Assembly: GCA_015662065.1 (NCBI GenBank)
Contig: DQUX01000139.1
Span: 1-10,440, forward strand
Direction: 5' to 3'
Length of the DNA stretch: 10,440 bases
Origin: Anaerolineales bacterium
GTDB taxonomy: Bacteria; Chloroflexota; Anaerolineae; B4-G1; DUEL01
The number at the start of each line of letters is the position of its first letter. Within the stretch, counting starts at the first letter, position 1. Positions 6,727 to 10,440 of the stretch are shown here, one piece after another. The translations under genes were made by a program, and so were the position numbers. The notes below the pieces were generated by a model. The model made no database searches. It saw nothing but the letters and a program-made list of their open reading frames with translations, and had not been told where the DNA came from.

Positions 6727-8007
6727 ATGGACATCGGTATCATTGGTGCAGGAATCACCGGCTTGACGGCGGCCTACGATCTGACGAAGCAAGGCCACGC
6801 CGTCACCATCTACGAGGCGAGGCCCTACGCCGGCGGCCTGGCGGCGGGCTTCCGCGACCCCCGGTGGGAGTGGCCCCTGGAGCGGTTCTACCACCATTGG
6901 TTCGCCTCCGACCGCGAGGCCGTTCACCTCATCGAGGAACTGGGGGCGCGCGACCGGCTCTTCTTCCCCCGCCCTACCACCTCCATCTATCACGGAGACC
7001 ACATCTACCCCTTCGACAGCCCCCGGCGCGTCCTGCAGTTCACCCCCCTCCCCCTGGTGGACCGGCTGCGGGTGGGGCTGGTCACCCTCTACCTCCGGCT
7101 GCTGCGCAACTGGCGGCCTCTGGAGAGCGTATCGGCCGCGGAGTGGACCCGCCGCGCCGTCGGTGAGCGGGCCTACCGCCTGCTGTGGAAGCCGATGCTG
7201 ATCAGCAAGTTCGGCGAGGAGAACTATCAGGACGTGAACATGGCCTGGTTCTGGGCCCGGCTCTACAAGCGGACCCCTCGACTGGGCTACTTCGTAGGCG
7301 GGTTTCAGGGTTTCATCGACCTGCTGGTGGAACGGGTGGAGGCCCAGGGGGGCGTGATGCGCCTGAATACCCGCGTGCGCGGCATCCATTCCGCCGAGGG
7401 CCGCCTCCGACTGAGACTGCAAGGCGGCAACGCGGAGCATGAGCGCGTCATCGCCACCTGCTCGCCTCAGATGATGCGGGGATTGGCCCCCGATCTCCCC
7501 CCCGACTACGCGGGGAAACTGGACAGCCTCCGCTCGATGGGCGCGGTGGTGCTCGTCCTGGCCCTCCGGCACCGCCTGACCCAGGAGCACTACTGGATCA
7601 ACATCCCCGCCGGGGAGGGCCTCCCCTTTATGGGGCTGGTCGAGCACACCAACTACATCAGCCCAGAGCACTACGGAAACGACCACCTGGTCTACTGCGG
7701 CGACTACCTGCCGCCGGACCACCCCTACTTCTACTACAGCAAAGAGCAGTTGCTGGAGGTTTACCTGCCGGGCCTGACCAGGGTCAACCCTGCGTTCCAT
7801 CCCGATTGGGTGCGGGCCAGTTGGATGTTCACCGAAGCATACGCCCAGCCGGTCCCCACCCTCAACCACTCGCGCAACATCCCGCCGCTGAAAACGGACA
7901 TCCCGGGGCTGTGGATGGCGAACATGAGCCAGGTCTATCCCTGGGACCGGGGGACCAACTACGCGGTGGAACTGGGGCGACGGGTGGCGCGGCTGGCAAC
8001 GTCGTAG
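6727..8007 (+). CDS. FAD-dependent oxidoreductase, HemY/amine-oxidase (protoporphyrinogen oxidase-like) family
   Basis: 426 residues from the ATG at 6727. The N-terminus is a Rossmann FAD-binding fold: GIIGAGITGLTAAYDL (GxGxxG at residues 7-12), an acidic residue closing the second strand (E30, TIYEARPYAGG) and the GG motif at 36-37. The C-terminal end, GLWMANMSQVYPWDRGTNYA, is the second FAD-contact region common to amine oxidases, phytoene desaturases and HemY-like proteins. The middle, with FGGFQG-like YFVGGFQGFIDLL, fits this family too. The substrate is unknown and no haem or carotenoid genes are adjacent; such proteins also occur beside polysaccharide and lipid genes. Start choice: GAGG (6716-6719) is 7 bases before the ATG, but AAAGGAG (6705-6711) is 9 bases before an in-frame TTG at 6721, which would add two residues. 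It is divergent from the permease operon and ends before a strong hairpin. Confidence 0.88.
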   Translation: MDIGIIGAGITGLTAAYDLTKQGHAVTIYEARPYAGGLAAGFRDPRWEWPLERFYHHWFASDREAVHLIEELGARDRLFFPRPTTSIYHGDHIYPFDSPRRVLQFTPLPLVDRLRVGLVTLYLRLLRNWRPLESVSAAEWTRRAVGERAYRLLWKPMLISKFGEENYQDVNMAWFWARLYKRTPRLGYFVGGFQGFIDLLVERVEAQGGVMRLNTRVRGIHSAEGRLRLRLQGGNAEHERVIATCSPQMMRGLAPDLPPDYAGKLDSLRSMGAVVLVLALRHRLTQEHYWINIPAGEGLPFMGLVEHTNYISPEHYGNDHLVYCGDYLPPDHPYFYYSKEQLLEVYLPGLTRVNPAFHPDWVRASWMFTEAYAQPVPTLNHSRNIPPLKTDIPGLWMANMSQVYPWDRGTNYAVELGRRVARLATS

Positions 8008-8043
8008 GGGTGGGGCTGACTCCGGCGATCACCGGCCTGCGGG

Positions 8044-8064
8044 CCGCCCCCGTCTCGGGGGCGG
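8044..8064 (+). terminator. GC-rich hairpin after the FAD oxidoreductase gene
   Basis: CCGCCCCCG (8044-8052), loop TCT, CGGGGGCGG (8056-8064): a perfect 9-base stem 37 bases after the stop codon at 8007. There is no U-rich tail, so it is either a non-canonical terminator or an RNA-stabilising stem. It separates the gene from gyrB. Confidence 0.55.
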
Positions 8065-8166
8065 TGAGCATTGTATGCAAACGGCGGATGATGCGAACGT
8101 TTGATGGATCTGCCTGTATCCTTCGAACACCCCTGGGGAGATGGCCTTTTCCGCTGCCCCGACCTG

Positions 8167-8175
8167 TGGTAGAAT
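8167..8175 (+). promoter_or_regulatory. Candidate gyrB promoter, extended -10
   Basis: TGGTAGAAT is an extended -10 element 30 bases before the gyrB ATG. The matching -35 position, about 8147-8152, reads TTTTCC, which is weak. The predicted leader is short (about 25 bases) and contains the ribosome site GGAG at 8193-8196. Confidence 0.45.
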
Positions 8176-8205
8176 GGCAGCAGGTCACCCACGGAGCGAA
8201 AAAGC

Positions 8206-10131
8206 ATGGCAAAGAAGGAAAACGGCGCGATCGGCTATGAAGCGGCGGACGTCCAGGTGCTGGAGGGGCTGGAGGCGGTCCGCCGCAGACCCGGTATGTA
8301 CGTCGGCGGCACCGACATCCGGGGGCTTCACCATCTCGTCTACGAGGTCGTGGACAACTCGGTGGACGAAGCCCTGGCCGGCGCCTGCAACGAGATCGAG
8401 GTGATCATCCACAAGGACCAGAGCATCACTGTCCGGGATAACGGGCGGGGCATCCCCACCGCCCCCCACCCCGAGAAGCAGATCTCCACCCTCCAATTGG
8501 TGATGACCACTCTCCACGCCGGGGCCAAGTTCGGCGGAGGCGGCTACAAGGTCTCCGGCGGCCTGCACGGCGTGGGGGTCTCGGCGGTCAACGCCCTCTC
8601 AGAATGGATGGAGGTCGTGGTGGACAACCCCCGGGACGGGAAGCGATACCGGCAGCGGTATGAGCGGGGGGTGCCCCAGGGGCCGGTGGAAGCCACCGGC
8701 AAGACCAAACGGTCGGGCACCACCACCACCTTCCGCTTCGACCCCACCATCTTCAAGGATGTGACCTACCGCTTCGAGACCCTGGCCCAGCGGATGCGGG
8801 AGATGGCTTTCGTCGCCCGGGGAGTGACCATCCGCCTGGTGGACGAACGGCCGGACAAGTTCCCACGCCAGATGACCTTCTACTTCGAGGGGGGCATCCT
8901 CTCCTTCGTCCGCTACCTCAACCGGAACCGGAACCCGCTTCACCCCCCCATCTACGTGGAGCGGGAGGTGGACAGGGTGGGGATCGAGGTGGCGATCCAG
9001 TACACCGATTCCTACAGCGAGTCGGTTTACCCCTTCGCCAACACCATCCACACGGTGGACGGCGGCACCCATCTGACGGGGTTGCGCGCCGCGCTGACCC
9101 GCACCCTCAACGATTACGCCCGCCGCTCGGGGTTGCTAAAGGATAAGGACCCCAACTTCTCCGGCGACGACGTGCGGGAAGGGCTGACCGCCGTCGTCAG
9201 CATCAAGCACCCCGACCCCCAGTTCGAGTCGCAGACCAAGGTCAAGTTGATGAACGCCGAGGTCAAGGCGATGGTGGAATCGGTGGTGTCGGAGGCCTTC
9301 TCCGAGTTTCTGGAGCGGGATTCGGCCTCGGCGAAGCGGATCGTGGAGAAGTGTCTCACCTCCTCGCGGGCGCGGGCGGCGGCCCGTAAGGCGCGGGACC
9401 TGGTGATCCGCAAGAGTGTGCTGGAGAGCCTGACGCTGCCGGGCAAGCTGGCCGACTGCTCGGAGCGGGATCCGGCGCGGACGGAGTTGTTCATCGTCGA
9501 GGGGGATAGCGCTGGCGGGAGCGCCAAACAGGGGCGGGACCGGCACTTCCAGGCCATCCTCCCCCTGCGGGGGAAGATCCTCAACACGGAGCGGGCCGGC
9601 CTCAACAAGGTGTTGAACAACCGGGAGGTGCAGGCGCTGATCTCGGCGCTGGGCACCGGCATCGGGGATCAGTTCAACCTGGATAACCTGCGGTACAACC
9701 GGGTCATCCTCCTCTGCGACGCCGATGTGGATGGGGCCCACATCCGCACTCTCCTCTTGACCTTCTTCTACCGCTATATGCAACCGCTGGTCGAAGAGGG
9801 CCACCTGTTCATCGCCCAGCCCCCCCTCTACCGCATCGCCGCCGGTAAGAAGGTCCGCTATGCCTACACCGAGGCGGAGAAGGACCAGATGCTCAAGGAG
9901 CTGGAGGGGCAAAAGGTCACGCTTCAGCGGTACAAGGGGCTGGGGGAGATGAACCCTGAGCAGTTGTGGGAGACGACGATGGATCCCGAGCAGCGGACAC
10001 TGCTCCAGGTGACCGTCGAGGATGCGGCGGCGGCCGACCGCACCTTCACCATGCTGATGGGAGACGCGGTCCCGCCCCGACGTCGGTTCATTCAGACCCA
10101 CGCCAAAGAGGTGCGCAACCTGGACGTGTGA
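8206..10131 (+). CDS. gyrB: DNA gyrase subunit B
   Basis: 641 residues, complete. It is the ATPase and DNA-cleavage-metal subunit of type IIA topoisomerase and acts with GyrA to introduce negative supercoils. The GHKL ATPase domain has the expected residues: E47 and N51 (YEVVDNSVDEAL), D78 (RDNGRGIP), and the lid GGLHGVGVSAVNAL (118-131). QTK at 343-345 supplies the ATP-contact Lys. The TOPRIM domain has E432 (EGDSAGGSAKQGRDR), the DADVDG metal site (D505, D507, D509) and PLRGKILN (453-460). RYKGLGEMN (575-583) and the ending AKEVRNLDV are typical of the C-terminal region. DADVDG with AHIRTLLLTFFYR and SAKQGRDR favours GyrB over ParE, although a lone GyrB-type subunit can serve both roles. 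The short length without a large TOPRIM insert is the usual non-proteobacterial form. GGAG at 8193-8196, 9 bases before ATG, supports the start. Confidence 0.97.
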   Translation: MAKKENGAIGYEAADVQVLEGLEAVRRRPGMYVGGTDIRGLHHLVYEVVDNSVDEALAGACNEIEVIIHKDQSITVRDNGRGIPTAPHPEKQISTLQLVMTTLHAGAKFGGGGYKVSGGLHGVGVSAVNALSEWMEVVVDNPRDGKRYRQRYERGVPQGPVEATGKTKRSGTTTTFRFDPTIFKDVTYRFETLAQRMREMAFVARGVTIRLVDERPDKFPRQMTFYFEGGILSFVRYLNRNRNPLHPPIYVEREVDRVGIEVAIQYTDSYSESVYPFANTIHTVDGGTHLTGLRAALTRTLNDYARRSGLLKDKDPNFSGDDVREGLTAVVSIKHPDPQFESQTKVKLMNAEVKAMVESVVSEAFSEFLERDSASAKRIVEKCLTSSRARAAARKARDLVIRKSVLESLTLPGKLADCSERDPARTELFIVEGDSAGGSAKQGRDRHFQAILPLRGKILNTERAGLNKVLNNREVQALISALGTGIGDQFNLDNLRYNRVILLCDADVDGAHIRTLLLTFFYRYMQPLVEEGHLFIAQPPLYRIAAGKKVRYAYTEAEKDQMLKELEGQKVTLQRYKGLGEMNPEQLWETTMDPEQRTLLQVTVEDAAAADRTFTMLMGDAVPPRRRFIQTHAKEVRNLDV

Positions 10132-10271
10132 CCCATCCCCGCGCCTGTGCCGCTCCCTCCTGGCTTGCTAGGGCAGGCCGACAGTCTGTCCTATGGCGGC
10201 CGGTGCTCGTTGCGCCATTTGCCGTTTACGCGCTCCAGGTTGAATTGCTCCGAAAACCCGGCCCACCACGT
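10132..10271. other. Non-coding stretch after gyrB
   Basis: This first part of the 309-base gene-less tail holds no credible gene on either strand and no convincing gyrB terminator. The only structure seen is a small palindrome, GACAGTCTGTC (10180-10190), flanked at a distance by GGCCG and CGGCC. Confidence 0.5.
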
Positions 10272-10301
10272 TTAACATCCCCTCCCTCCCCTTGCTATAA
10301 T
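10272..10301 (+). promoter_or_regulatory. Near-consensus sigma-70-type promoter
   Basis: TTAACA (10272-10277, one mismatch to TTGACA), an 18-base spacer, and TATAAT (10296-10301) preceded by TGC, giving an extended -10. This is the best promoter in the window. Transcription would start near 10308 and run directly into the hairpin series from 10353. No gene start is visible before the window ends, so it serves either an RNA or a gene further right. Confidence 0.65.
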
Positions 10302-10352
10302 TAACAAGCGACACAATCTGGTAGTCTCCCGGTGAAGTGTTGTTGTGCGCAA

Positions 10353-10427
10353 GCCCGCCCGGACGTGAACGTCCGGGCTCACAAACCAAGCCCTGTGGGC
10401 TGAAAGCAGACCCTCGCAGGGGGCTTT
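10353..10427 (+). repeat. Three successive hairpins: structured RNA or mobile palindromic repeat
   Basis: Hairpin 1: GCCCGGACGT (10357-10366) against ACGTCCGGGC (10369-10378), a near-perfect 20-base palindrome. Hairpin 2: AGCCC-TGT-GGGCT (10389-10401). Hairpin 3: AAAGC (10403-10407) with CCCT (10411-10414), loop CGC, then AGGG (10418-10421) and GCTTT (10423-10427), with a small internal bulge. The tight packing downstream of a strong promoter suggests a transcribed structure. It could be a REP-like element, a subterminal region of an IS200/IS605-superfamily insertion, a guide-RNA-like leader of such an element, or a small RNA. The window ends 13 bases later, so the choice is open. Confidence 0.55.
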
Positions 10428-10440
10428 GCCGACCGAGCCG

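Noticed and set aside
6370..7869. 499-codon open frame on the minus strand
   Set aside because: It lies antisense to the FAD oxidoreductase and overlaps the permease gene. It has no recognisable domain, while the sense frames have clear family motifs.
9136..10101. 321-codon open frame on the minus strand
   Set aside because: Antisense to gyrB, whose TOPRIM motifs are all in the plus frame.
8206..10131. parE instead of gyrB
   Set aside because: Motifs and C-terminal sequence are closer to GyrB; with only one subunit seen, a dual role cannot be excluded but the gyrB name is the better fit.
10168..10389. 73-codon frame on the minus strand after gyrB
   Set aside because: It reads backwards through the hairpins and the strong plus-strand promoter, and the product has no features of a real protein.

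Overview
The window is GC-rich bacterial chromosome with six protein genes: four on the minus strand in one apparent operon (1-6517), then a divergent plus-strand pair (6727-10131). The type IIA topoisomerase gene gyrB marks it as chromosomal. The GC-rich code, short period-7 and period-9 intergenic repeats, TATAAT-type extended -10 boxes and the mix of genes fit a Chloroflexota (Anaerolineae-like) genome. That assignment is an inference; nothing here proves taxonomy.

Minus-strand block, in transcription order: (i) a DppB/OppB-type ABC permease (5543-6517); (ii) a DppC/OppC-type permease fused through an extra membrane segment to an M28-peptidase-like domain (3021-5543); (iii) a membrane-anchored WD40-like/TolB-type beta-propeller protein (1838-2953); (iv) a membrane-anchored M28 metallopeptidase with all metal-binding and catalytic residues present, cut by the left window edge (1-1582). 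The first two genes overlap by one base. No substrate-binding protein or ATPase gene is visible. The fused M28 domain of gene (ii) has lost the catalytic Glu and the last His ligand and has two conservative ligand changes, so it looks like a pseudo-peptidase. With the seventh membrane segment it is predicted to sit outside the cell. The block may be a surface peptide-processing and import module in which the dead M28 domain works as a receptor or docking unit. That is a hypothesis.

Each junction of the operon carries a different short-period repeat: a 236-base MITE-like inverted-repeat element with heptamer ends (1601-1836), a period-7 repeat filling almost the whole 67-base gap at 2954-3020, and a period-9 repeat inside the coding start of the fusion gene (5468-5529). 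The heptamer repeats are non-coding. The 9-base one is a multiple of three and stays in frame.

Plus-strand part: a divergent promoter region (6518-6726), a HemY/amine-oxidase-type FAD oxidoreductase of unknown substrate (6727-8007), a strong GC hairpin (8044-8064), a gyrB promoter candidate, gyrB (8206-10131), and a 309-base non-coding tail. The tail holds a near-consensus promoter (10272-10301) running straight into three successive hairpins (10353-10427). These may be a structured RNA, a mobile palindromic repeat, or the end of an IS605-superfamily element that continues beyond the window.
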